A stretch of DNA of 5,630 nucleotides from the NCBI GenBank assembly GCA_007136525.1, contig SLGU01000190.1, positions 1 through 5,630 of the forward strand. The letters are read 5' to 3'. The position numbers and the translations under genes are program-made. The notes under the pieces are model-generated. The model was not told the DNA's origin, searched no databases, and saw only the letters and a program-made list of their open reading frames with translations. Within the stretch, counting starts at the first letter, position 1. Every line of letters starts with the position of its first letter. Positions 1 to 5,630 of the stretch are shown in pieces. Origin of the DNA: Desulfobacteraceae bacterium. Lineage in GTDB: Bacteria; Desulfobacterota; Desulfobacteria; Desulfobacterales; Desulfosalsimonadaceae.

Positions 1-563
1 GCCTTTGCCAGCCGACGGGTCTCTTCTATATTGGGACCGCTTCTCATGCCGTCCCTCTCGATATCCGTGAAATTGATGGCGGCCACTCCGGCGTCCTCAA
101 ACTGCCTTCCCAGCTGGATCGCGGAAACGTCCGTTGTTTGGGTCCAGCCCTCGATGGCCACCATGCCCTTTCTGGCGTCGATTCCCACGACGATACGGCC
201 GGGCCACAGCCGGCAGGCATTTTCAACCAGCGCGGGGTTGTTCACGGCTTCGCTGCCGATGACCACCCGCTGGACGCCCAGATCAAAATACATGGCAATG
301 GTGGCCTCATCGCGTATACCACCGCCGACCTGAATGGGAATGGTGGTTTTTTCGACAATCCTGCGTATGGCATCGAGGTTGCCGGGCCGTTTTTCCACCG
401 CACCGTCAAGATCCACCACGTGCAGCAGCGCTGCGCCCTCGGACTGCCAGCGAACAGCCATGGCGGACGGGTCATCGGAAAAAACGGTTTCCTTATCCAT
501 TTCACCCTGCAGGAGCCGGACGCAGCGCCCCTGCTTGATGTCAATTGCGGGAATGATGATCAT
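1..563 (-). CDS. hisA: HisA, ProFAR isomerase (3' end cut by window edge)
   Basis: 1-(5-phosphoribosyl)-5-[(5-phosphoribosylamino)methylideneamino]imidazole-4-carboxamide isomerase. It catalyses the Amadori rearrangement of ProFAR to PRFAR in cytosolic histidine biosynthesis. The ATG is at 563-561, and 187 complete codons are visible of a family length of about 240, so the C-terminal barrel strands lie outside the window. The protein opens with MIIIPAIDIKQGRCVRL, with the general-base Asp at residue 8. It then shows LHVVDLDGA (about 47-55), the phosphate-binding IQVGGGIR (77-84), VVIGSEAV (100-107), VVGIDARKG with the second half's Asp129, and NFTDIERDGM (164-173). This is the classic half-barrel-repeat pattern of HisA; HisF is the related alternative, but the TDIERDGM and N-terminal sequence favour HisA. 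A GGAG ribosome site sits 6 nt upstream. It lies 26 bp after hisB and is presumably co-transcribed with it. No lesion is seen in the visible part. Confidence 0.96.
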   Translation of the reverse strand, partial: MIIIPAIDIKQGRCVRLLQGEMDKETVFSDDPSAMAVRWQSEGAALLHVVDLDGAVEKRPGNLDAIRRIVEKTTIPIQVGGGIRDEATIAMYFDLGVQRVVIGSEAVNNPALVENACRLWPGRIVVGIDARKGMVAIEGWTQTTDVSAIQLGRQFEDAGVAAINFTDIERDGMRSGPNIEETRRLAK

Positions 564-569
564 TGAATA

Positions 570-573
570 CTCC
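570..573 (-). promoter_or_regulatory. Ribosome binding site of hisA
   Basis: GGAG on the minus strand, 6 nt before the hisA ATG, inside the 26-bp gap after the hisB stop codon. It supports the ATG at 563 as the true start and independent ribosome loading on a shared hisBA transcript. Confidence 0.6.
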
Positions 574-589
574 GTTTGCACATACCGGT

Positions 590-1177
590 TTAGAGTTTTC
601 CCTTGGACGAATGAACCCCTGAAATGCGGGAATCTAAACGCACCGCACAGTCCATGGCCCGGGCAAAGGACTTGAAAATCGCCTCCGTCATGTGATGGTC
701 ATTTTCCCCGTACCGGACCTCGATGTGGAGGTTCATGCCGGCCGTCATGGCAATCGCCCGGAAAAACTCCTTTGCAAGGTGGGCATTGAACCCGCTTGAG
801 GAAACAACAGCGGCCGGCAGCAGGTATACAAGGTAAGGCCTGCCGGAGATGTCTGCAGCGACCGTGCACAGGGCGTCGTCCATTGGGGTTGCGGCATAGC
901 CGTAACGCACAATGCCCTTCTTTTCGCCAAGGGCCTCTTTAATGGCTTCCCCCAGGACAAGGCCCACGTCTTCAACCGTATGATGGTAATCCACGTGGAT
1001 GTCTCCCGAAGCCTTCACTGTCAGGTCAAAAAACCCGTGAACGGCAAAGAGCGCCAGCATATGGTCAAAAAACCCGATTCCTGTTGAAATATCGTGGATA
1101 CCGGCGCCGTCAATGTTTAAATCGACAATAATTTCAGTTTCTTTGGTCTTTCTTTCCAGGTGCGCGGTTCGTTGCAT
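590..1177 (-). CDS. hisB: HisB, imidazoleglycerol-phosphate dehydratase
   Basis: Dehydrates D-erythro-imidazole-glycerol phosphate to imidazole-acetol phosphate in cytosolic histidine biosynthesis, as a Mn-dependent 24-mer in known members. The 195-residue length is normal for the monofunctional enzyme; there is no N-terminal histidinol-phosphatase domain as in enterobacterial HisB. Both halves of the duplicated metal-binding fold are visible: GIGFFDHML (33-41), DYHHTVED (63-70), GENDHHMTEAIFK (157-169), and the C-terminal substrate-binding SSKGKL (190-195). All conserved His and Glu metal ligands appear intact. The ATG at 1177-1175 has an AGGA ribosome site 9 nt upstream. A near-consensus promoter about 50 bp upstream suggests that hisB is the first gene of the operon, with hisA next. 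The stop is TAA at 592-590. Confidence 0.97.
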   Translation of the reverse strand: MQRTAHLERKTKETEIIVDLNIDGAGIHDISTGIGFFDHMLALFAVHGFFDLTVKASGDIHVDYHHTVEDVGLVLGEAIKEALGEKKGIVRYGYAATPMDDALCTVAADISGRPYLVYLLPAAVVSSSGFNAHLAKEFFRAIAMTAGMNLHIEVRYGENDHHMTEAIFKSFARAMDCAVRLDSRISGVHSSKGKL

Positions 1178-1230
1178 GGTCTGTTATCCTGATTTTGTTG
1201 GGTATTCTGGGAGTGATAATGTCTCACGGA

Positions 1231-1259
1231 TTTATAACCGGCTTGCCCCTGCATGTCAA
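1231..1259 (-). promoter_or_regulatory. Sigma70-type promoter for hisBA
   Basis: On the minus strand, a perfect -35 box TTGACA (1259-1254) is followed after exactly 17 bp by a -10 box TATAAA (1236-1231, 5 of 6 to consensus). Transcription would start near 1224, giving a leader of about 47 nt before hisB. The leader encodes no histidine-rich peptide and has no obvious attenuator, so control by His-leader attenuation is not supported. A short inverted repeat (GTGA, 7-nt gap, TCAC; 1212-1226) overlaps the predicted start site and could be an operator, but it is weak evidence. Confidence 0.72.
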
Positions 1260-1263
1260 GGAA

Positions 1264-1278
1264 ACAGGTGCATCCTGT
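1264..1278. promoter_or_regulatory. Inverted repeat between divergent promoters, candidate operator
   Basis: A perfect 5-bp inverted repeat, ACAGG-TGCAT-CCTGT, lies between the two divergent -35 boxes: 4 bp from the his -35 and 18 bp from the kinase -35. This is a typical place for an activator or a shared divergent-promoter regulator to bind. The repeat is short and could occur by chance; no known regulator consensus is recognised. Confidence 0.3.
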
Positions 1279-1296
1279 GAAACAGCCAATTCCGGC

Positions 1297-1325
1297 TTGC
1301 AAAATCAAGCGATTATAGATATAAT
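1297..1325 (+). promoter_or_regulatory. Sigma70-type promoter for the hybrid kinase
   Basis: On the plus strand, TTGCAA (1297-1302, 4 of 6 to the -35 consensus) is followed after exactly 17 bp by a perfect TATAAT -10 box (1320-1325). Transcription would start near 1332, leaving a leader of about 175 nt before the preferred kinase start. It points away from the his promoter, with 37 bp between the two -35 boxes. Confidence 0.6.
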
Positions 1326-1494
1326 CAGAAGCATATTTTTATATACCGGCCTGCCGGATGTTTCGCATTTCCCCGATCCGGACAGCCGCTACAGCCGGAA
1401 ACTGTTCTTGCGCATCCCTGTCCGCCGCATGTTCGCTGATGGATTGCCTGATCGCACACATGGCAAAGCCATCGTTTGAATGCCACTGACCATC

Positions 1495-1500
1495 GAAGAG
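1495..1500 (+). promoter_or_regulatory. Ribosome binding site that decides the kinase start
   Basis: GAAGAG, a purine-rich Shine-Dalgarno-like element, lies 6 nt before the ATG at 1507. The upstream in-frame ATG at 1480 has no such element, so this site favours 1507 as the start. Confidence 0.45.
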
Positions 1501-1506
1501 CCGACC

Positions 1507-4440
1507 ATGCTACTGTTAAACGCGAATTCAATCAACAGCCTTCTATTGTTTATCCTGCTCTTCGGCATGCTGTGGTACCTGATCGCCCGTAGCGAAAAAA
1601 ACCGCGAAGCTGTATTTCTCATCATATTCATCATTCAACTGGTACTGTGGCAGTTCTGCTTTCTCATCCGGAACATGTTTTTCGACCCGGCAGCCGACCT
1701 GCCGCTTTTTTATTTCCTGCATTCCGGCTATACTGTTTTTTCATACACGGCTCTGGCCATGTTTTCCTATTATTTTGTTACACCGGTGTTTAAAAAAGAG
1801 TCACAAATCGTTTTTTTTGTGGGAATGGCAGTGTCCGTCGCCTTTTTTCTCTACTCGGTCGCTGTCGTGTTCCCGGGCGGGGTGCAAACCTACCTGAACC
1901 CCGTTCTCCATGTGTATGAGGCCGAACCCGCACCGCACCGCAAATACATCCTCTACAGCCTGCTCATCCTGATTTTATTAACAGCCAAAAACATGGTCTA
2001 CAAAATCGCCGTACTGCGCGGGGAGCAGCGCGCATTTGTGCTGCATATCAGCGTTGCGATGCTGACCGGCGTCTTTGCGGTTGTCGGGGTATCTTTCCTT
2101 CATCAATTCTATCCCATTCCGCCAAACATCCACAACACCATCAACACGTATCTCTCTGGCATGCTGTTCATCTATTTTTACCTGGTTTACCTCAGCTACT
2201 CGAAGATACAGTTTTTGTATTTTGACAAAACCATCCTGCTGATCCTGTTTACCGTCATCATCATCGTCAGCTTGACCATGTCCCTGTCATACCTGTTTTA
2301 CGAGCGCGACTACATCAGGACCAAACAGGGCATGGCGGACAGAATCGCACTTGATATAGATGCTTACGAAAATAATGAGGAGCGGGTTTCCAGGCGGATC
2401 GGCCATTTATACAGCGATGAATTCGGCTATATTGTCAAGCGGGATGAAGCAGGCAACCTGGAGCGGGTCTATCATGACAGGGCGGGCGTCTTCGGGAAAG
2501 CAGCCGTCGAACCCTATATTAAAACCGGCAGCCCCGTGTTTCAAACAATAGACGGCGCCTACTTCTATTGTTTTCAAACAACAGGCATCAACGGGGATCT
2601 CCATGCCGGCGTGCCATACCTGGAATACCGAAAGCACATCCACAACTTTGCCATGGCCTGTTTTTACATGGTTCTGGTTATTATCGGTGCTCTTTTTATT
2701 TTCATGCGCCTGGTCATCTTCATCGGGCTGACACGGCCCCTGAAACAGCTCCTTTCAGGCATCCGCGAAATCCGAGGCGGCAACCTGAATCATAAAATCA
2801 ACCTTTCGGCACAAGATGAAATCGGATTCATCGCGGCGCAGTTCAACCTCATGGTTGATGACCTCCGCATTTCTGATGATATTATCCGGAAGTCCGAGCA
2901 GAAATTCAGGGAACTGACCGGCATGCTGCCGGATATCGTATATGAGACGAATTTGAACCTCGATATCACTTACCTCAACCAGGCCGGTTTCGACATCACC
3001 GGTTTTGATACAGATGACTTGAAAAAAGGCCTGTCGCTGCATGATTGGGTCGATGAAAATGAATTCGGGCGGCTGCAATCCATGCTTGCCGGAAAATGGG
3101 AAAATCTGTTCCAAGCCATCATTACCCACCGCATTAAACGAAAGAACGGGGATATTCTTCACGGTGAAAACAACGCGGCCATTATATACGAGAACAACCG
3201 GCCCGTCGGCCTTCGCGGCGTCATCAGGGACGTCACCGAAAAAATCAGGATCGAAAACAGCCTGATCCAGGCCCAGAAGATGGAAACCATCGGCACCCTG
3301 GCGGGCGGCATTGCACACGATTTCAACAACATTCTTACCGGCATCACGGGCACGGTGTCGCTGTTGGAATTCAAGGCGGAAAAATCCGGTGACGCCATTG
3401 CCGAAGAGATCAAAAAAGATCTCAACACCCTCAGGAAATCCGCTGACCGTGCAGCAGACATGGTCAGCCAGCTCCTGGCCCTTTCCCGCCACCGGAAACC
3501 GGCTCTCGAACGGACCGATATCAACGGGGTGGCAAAAAATGTCTATGAAATCTGCAAAAACAGCTTTGACAAAAAAATCCGGCTGAATTTCCAGTACCAG
3601 GAAGGCGGGGCATTCGCCCTTACCGACGAAACACAGATGGGGCAGGTGCTGCTGAACCTGTGCATCAACGCGCGCGATGCCATGACCTTCATGCGGCCTG
3701 AAGGGGATTCCCAATCCGGTGAACTGTCCGTCCTTGTGGAGCGCTTCGAACCGAAGCACCTCCCCCATTCCAGGATCCCTGAAATGCCCGAGCGCCCGTA
3801 TATCCGCTTGCGCGTGCGCGATACGGGCGTCGGTATGGACTCCCGGACGCGGTCGCGGATCTTTGACCCGTTTTATACCACCAAACCGAAAGACAAGGGC
3901 ACCGGGCTCGGCCTGACGATGGTGTACAACATCATGAAGCAGCACGACGGCTTCATTGATATACAGTCCCGGGTTTCTCAGGGAACGACCATTGATCTCT
4001 ACATTCCTGCTGATGATTCCCCTTTTCATCAAATACCCGCAAAACTGAAAGATGTTGCGCCGGAAACCACATGCGGCACCCTGCTTCTGGTTGATGATGA
4101 TCCGATCATTCAAAAAACATGCGGGGCAATGCTGTCCACCTTGGGGTGCCAGGTTATCACGGCCAGAAACGGCCGTGAAGGGGTGAATGTGTATCGCGCG
4201 CAGAAAGACGCCATTGACGGTGTCCTCCTGGATGTTGAAATGCCGGTGATGTCTGGAAACGAGGCCTTTGAAGAAATCAGGGCCATCAACCCCAAAGCCC
4301 GGGTGCTGGTCTCATCGGGATACCGTGATGACCCGCGCATCGACAAAATGATAGAAAACGGCGCCCTGGGCTTTATCCAGAAACCCTACACCCTGAAAAC
4401 CCTCTCGAAAAAAATAGCCCTTATCATCCAGGAGGAATAG
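1507..4440 (+). CDS. 7TM-type hybrid sensor histidine kinase (HAMP-PAS-HisKA-HATPase-REC)
   Basis: Membrane sensor kinase that would autophosphorylate on His and pass the phosphate to its own receiver. Numbering is from the ATG at 1507 (977 residues); an in-frame ATG at 1480 would add nine residues but has no ribosome site. Seven hydrophobic helices (about 10-27, 35-55, 67-91, 100-122, 147-167, 177-198, 212-231) resemble the N-terminal 7TM region of histidine kinases. Helices 8 (242-264) and 9 (380-407) flank an extracytoplasmic segment of about 115 residues of unknown fold. Then come HAMP (409-454), PAS/PAC (about 456-581, ending GVIRDVTEK), and HisKA with GGIAHDFNN (phospho-His604). HATPase_c has N-box Asn721, DTGVGMD (772-778), FDPFYTTK and KGTGLGL (797-803). 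The receiver (about 856-975) has an acidic triad in VDDDP, phosphoacceptor Asp909, Ser936 and Lys959. All key residues are intact. No Hpt or output domain follows, so a separate partner is inferred. The signal sensed cannot be told. Its 3' end overlaps the convergent gene by 17 bp. Confidence 0.93.
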   Translation: MLLLNANSINSLLLFILLFGMLWYLIARSEKNREAVFLIIFIIQLVLWQFCFLIRNMFFDPAADLPLFYFLHSGYTVFSYTALAMFSYYFVTPVFKKESQIVFFVGMAVSVAFFLYSVAVVFPGGVQTYLNPVLHVYEAEPAPHRKYILYSLLILILLTAKNMVYKIAVLRGEQRAFVLHISVAMLTGVFAVVGVSFLHQFYPIPPNIHNTINTYLSGMLFIYFYLVYLSYSKIQFLYFDKTILLILFTVIIIVSLTMSLSYLFYERDYIRTKQGMADRIALDIDAYENNEERVSRRIGHLYSDEFGYIVKRDEAGNLERVYHDRAGVFGKAAVEPYIKTGSPVFQTIDGAYFYCFQTTGINGDLHAGVPYLEYRKHIHNFAMACFYMVLVIIGALFIFMRLVIFIGLTRPLKQLLSGIREIRGGNLNHKINLSAQDEIGFIAAQFNLMVDDLRISDDIIRKSEQKFRELTGMLPDIVYETNLNLDITYLNQAGFDITGFDTDDLKKGLSLHDWVDENEFGRLQSMLAGKWENLFQAIITHRIKRKNGDILHGENNAAIIYENNRPVGLRGVIRDVTEKIRIENSLIQAQKMETIGTLAGGIAHDFNNILTGITGTVSLLEFKAEKSGDAIAEEIKKDLNTLRKSADRAADMVSQLLALSRHRKPALERTDINGVAKNVYEICKNSFDKKIRLNFQYQEGGAFALTDETQMGQVLLNLCINARDAMTFMRPEGDSQSGELSVLVERFEPKHLPHSRIPEMPERPYIRLRVRDTGVGMDSRTRSRIFDPFYTTKPKDKGTGLGLTMVYNIMKQHDGFIDIQSRVSQGTTIDLYIPADDSPFHQIPAKLKDVAPETTCGTLLLVDDDPIIQKTCGAMLSTLGCQVITARNGREGVNVYRAQKDAIDGVLLDVEMPVMSGNEAFEEIRAINPKARVLVSSGYRDDPRIDKMIENGALGFIQKPYTLKTLSKKIALIIQEE

Positions 4441-5284
4441 CTGAGAATGCAACCTCTGCTGTTGCGCTCTCATGCGTTTGGCCTTCAAGGTAGCGTTCGA
4501 CCAGTTCTTTTGTTTTGATCAACCCATCAACCGCCCTTATCTCAAGCGTCCACCAGCGGCAGCCCGTCTCGGAAATAACATCGAGACGATCGGCGATATC
4601 AGAGAGCCTTTCAGGCGGGACATGGCCGACGCCATCGATCTCGTCATGATAGACATGGGCATTGCAAACGCAATCCATGTGCGGGGTGACAAAGTCTTCA
4701 CAGCCGAACTGCTGGGTTCGCACGGCTTCACAGGCCCGGGCGTGGCCGATGTCGAAGGTCACGCCGGCGTCGGTGAGACGAATGAGCTTTTCATACAGAT
4801 TCGGCTTTGAGGTCCATCCCCAGGCAAGGTTTTCAAGACACAACCGTACATTGTGTTTCCGCCCGTAGCGCACCAGGGCGCGCAGGGTCTCGATGGTGCG
4901 CTCCCACGAGAGCATGCGGGTCGTTCCATGTCCCAACCCCACATGAATGGTCATGTATCGGCCGCCGGCCTTTGAAATCAGTCGAATGATGCGCGCGAAA
5001 ATATCTGCAGCCCGCATTTGTTCAGCAGGGTCTTCATGACCGATATCCAGCTGAAAAAAAGGGCAGTGATAGCGGACCTCAAACGGAGCGAGGGCTCTCA
5101 TGCCCTTCACCCACAGGGATTCATCCCTGGGGGTCTTGGGGAGGCTTTCCAGATCGAATGACCAGTCTATCCCGTCAAACCCATGATCGCGGCCGAAAGC
5201 CCTCAGCGTTTCCATATCCCCCATAAAATTGCACATGGCCAGCTTGACACGGTCTGTCCCCTTTTTTCTATTATAGTGTCTCAA
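4424..5284 (-). CDS. TIM-barrel sugar phosphate isomerase/epimerase-like protein
   Basis: Member of the xylose-isomerase-like / AP-endonuclease-2 TIM-barrel superfamily (286 residues); substrate unknown. Putative metal ligands are in the expected order: His73 (RYHCPF), His114 (TIHVG), Glu151 (CLENLAW), Asp178 and His181 (FDIGHA), His210 (NAHVYHDE), His221 (GVGHVPPE) and Glu248 (TLEIRA). The Glu151-Asp178-His210-Glu248 set matches the order and approximate spacing of the metal-binding quartet of ketose 3-epimerases. The extra His residues recall endonuclease IV, but the length and sequence fit the sugar isomerase branch better. No signal peptide is seen, so it is cytosolic. The start is a TTG at 5284-5282, with GAGG 6 nt upstream, overlapping the upstream gene by 14 bp. 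The next ATG (5236) would cut into the first barrel strand (VKLAMCNF) and lacks a ribosome site. Residues 2-12 are basic and may not be conserved, so the start is uncertain. Overlap with a dehydratase subunit implies co-expression and possibly a shared pathway. Confidence 0.85.
   Translation of the reverse strand: MRHYNRKKGTDRVKLAMCNFMGDMETLRAFGRDHGFDGIDWSFDLESLPKTPRDESLWVKGMRALAPFEVRYHCPFFQLDIGHEDPAEQMRAADIFARIIRLISKAGGRYMTIHVGLGHGTTRMLSWERTIETLRALVRYGRKHNVRLCLENLAWGWTSKPNLYEKLIRLTDAGVTFDIGHARACEAVRTQQFGCEDFVTPHMDCVCNAHVYHDEIDGVGHVPPERLSDIADRLDVISETGCRWWTLEIRAVDGLIKTKELVERYLEGQTHESATAEVAFSAIPPG
4442..4472. other. Imperfect stem-loop at the convergent gene junction
   Basis: Starting 2 nt after the kinase stop codon, a 12-bp stem (arms 4442-4453 and 4461-4472, one mismatch and one G-U pair) closes a 7-nt loop. 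It lies within the last codons of the opposing TIM-barrel gene. No T-tract follows on either strand, so it is not a canonical intrinsic terminator. It could stabilise the kinase mRNA 3' end or pause polymerase in this crowded convergent junction. The constraint of coding on the other strand makes a chance origin possible. Confidence 0.4.
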
Positions 5285-5630
5285 ATAGCGCCTCGATGCG
5301 GGTTTTCAACTGGCCGACATCTGCGTCGGAATAATCCGTTTCCACCTTCAAAAACCCAAGGCCGTGTTTTTCCGTGACATGATTGCCGACCCGGTAGGAT
5401 TCCACGTTGTACCCATGGCAGGCCTGGAGAATAAAATCAATGACCACGTCTGGCTTGTATATCTCAATCATGCTGGACAATGCGTCCATGCGGCCGTTGT
5501 TGGGGGTCATGCAGGCACAGGGGATTTTCAGGTACCGCTCTGCGAGCGCCCCCATGGGGTCGCCCGTATTTTCGGCAAAATCATTGTTGAATATCTTGAT
5601 GCCGGTGCAGGAATCCGGTGCGACCACCAA
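5271..5630 (-). CDS. 2-hydroxyacyl-CoA dehydratase subunit, HgdB/BcrC-like (C-terminal part)
   Basis: C-terminal 119-120 residues of a protein whose 5' part lies beyond the right edge; the leading TTG at 5630 is an internal codon, not a start. The family (2-hydroxyglutaryl-CoA dehydratase D-component; HgdB, FldB/C, BcrB/C, BzdN/O) carries an iron-sulfur cluster used in radical dehydration of 2-hydroxyacyl-CoA or reduction of aromatic acyl-CoA, in strict anaerobes. Family-typical signatures are GALAERYLKIPCACMTPN with Cys38 and Cys40, a cluster-ligand-like Cys71 in ILQACHGYN, and the C-terminal ETDYSDADVGQLKTRIEAL (97-115). Residues are counted from the window edge. The stop is TAA at 5273-5271, overlapping the TTG start of the downstream TIM-barrel gene by 14 bp. 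The sister subunit and ATP-dependent activator are not in view, so the true substrate, or even a non-classical role of this broad family, cannot be settled. Confidence 0.88.
   Translation of the reverse strand: MVVAPDSCTGIKIFNNDFAENTGDPMGALAERYLKIPCACMTPNNGRMDALSSMIEIYKPDVVIDFILQACHGYNVESYRVGNHVTEKHGLGFLKVETDYSDADVGQLKTRIEALFETL
5291..5294 (-). promoter_or_regulatory. Ribosome binding site for the TTG start of the TIM-barrel gene
   Basis: GAGG on the minus strand, 6 nt before the TTG at 5284-5282. It lies inside the last codons of the upstream dehydratase gene. It supports the non-ATG start and suggests translational coupling between the two genes. Confidence 0.4.

Larger units (their letters stand above)
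1178..1506. other. Intergenic region between hisB and the kinase gene
   Basis: About 330 bp without a convincing gene. From left to right it holds the hisB leader, the minus-strand his promoter, the small inverted repeat, the plus-strand kinase promoter, and a leader of about 175 nt. The leader has four CCGG-containing segments that can pair in alternative ways: CCGGC 1346-1350 with GCCGG 1353-1357, CCGGAT 1354-1359 with ATCCGG 1376-1381, and TCCGG 1377-1381 with CCGGA 1395-1399. It also has a tandem ACAGCCG (1382-1388 and 1391-1397). Open frames here lack ribosome sites and recognisable protein sequence, and the longest overlap the promoters. Confidence 0.6.

Noticed and set aside
31..675. 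Open frames on the plus strand across hisA and the hisB end, e.g. 138-566 with 142 codons
   Set aside because: They are antisense shadows of the unambiguous minus-strand hisA and hisB genes.
1195..1479. Open frame of 94 codons between hisB and the kinase, ending just before ATG 1480
   Set aside because: It starts with TTG without a ribosome site, runs across both predicted promoters, and shows no recognisable protein features.
1358..1489. Small ORF of 43 codons in the kinase leader, starting ATG at 1358
   Set aside because: It has no Shine-Dalgarno element and an unremarkable Cys/Ser/Ala-rich composition. It would be a leader peptide only by speculation.
2755..4113. Open reading frame of 452 codons antisense to the kinase
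   Set aside because: Its codons are in exact register with the kinase codons, so its stops could only come from sense codons TTA, CTA or TCA, which are rare in this gene. Its length reflects codon bias. It has no family-like sequence, starts with TTG, and the sense strand encodes a textbook kinase.
4429..4518. AGGAGG at the end of the kinase gene followed by an ATG (4447) and a 23-codon frame
   Set aside because: The spacing of 12 nt is long, the peptide is not recognisable, and the frame lies wholly antisense to the conserved TIM-barrel gene. The AGGAGG encodes Gln-Glu codons at the kinase C-terminus.
5270..5275. Perfect TATAAT on the minus strand at the start of the TIM-barrel gene
   Set aside because: No acceptable -35 box at 16-18 bp upstream, and a start site there would lie downstream of the TTG start and leave only an ATG without a ribosome site. 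Most likely chance in an AT-rich stretch.

Overview
The window has five protein genes and one intergenic region that carries regulatory signals. No RNA genes, mobile elements, CRISPR arrays or insertion sequences were seen. Base composition is moderate to slightly GC-rich. A 2-hydroxyacyl-CoA dehydratase/benzoyl-CoA reductase-family protein and a large 7TM-type hybrid histidine kinase fit an anaerobic bacterium. A deltaproteobacterial (Desulfobacterota, sulfate-reducer-like) host is my best guess, but this is inference from gene content, not proof.

Left part (1-1177, minus strand): the start of a histidine biosynthesis operon. hisB (monofunctional imidazoleglycerol-phosphate dehydratase) is followed after 26 bp by hisA (ProFAR isomerase), which runs off the left edge. 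A near-consensus sigma70-type promoter lies just upstream of hisB, so hisB appears to be the first gene of its transcript. hisH, often found between hisB and hisA, is not there.

Intergenic region (1178-1506): two divergent promoters, each with 17-bp spacing, lie back to back with a small perfect inverted repeat between their -35 boxes. One points at hisB and the other at the kinase. The kinase transcript would have a leader of about 175 nt with several short complementary CCGG-containing segments.

Centre (1507-4440, plus strand): a hybrid sensor histidine kinase of about 977 residues. In order it has seven N-terminal membrane helices, two more helices flanking an extracytoplasmic segment of about 115 residues, HAMP, PAS, HisKA, HATPase_c and a C-terminal receiver. 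All key catalytic residues are present. It has no output domain, so a separate Hpt protein or response regulator is presumably needed.

Right part (4424-5630, minus strand): a two-gene translationally overlapping unit. The C-terminal part of a 2-hydroxyacyl-CoA dehydratase (HgdB/BcrC-like) subunit enters from the right edge. It overlaps by 14 bp a TIM-barrel sugar-isomerase/epimerase-like protein with a complete set of putative metal ligands. The 3' end of the latter overlaps the kinase 3' end convergently by 17 bp, and a strong imperfect stem-loop lies beside the junction.

I see no evidence for a wholly new defence or mobile system. The most interesting items are the divergent promoter/operator arrangement, the overlapping dehydratase/TIM-barrel pair, and the two-sensor kinase.
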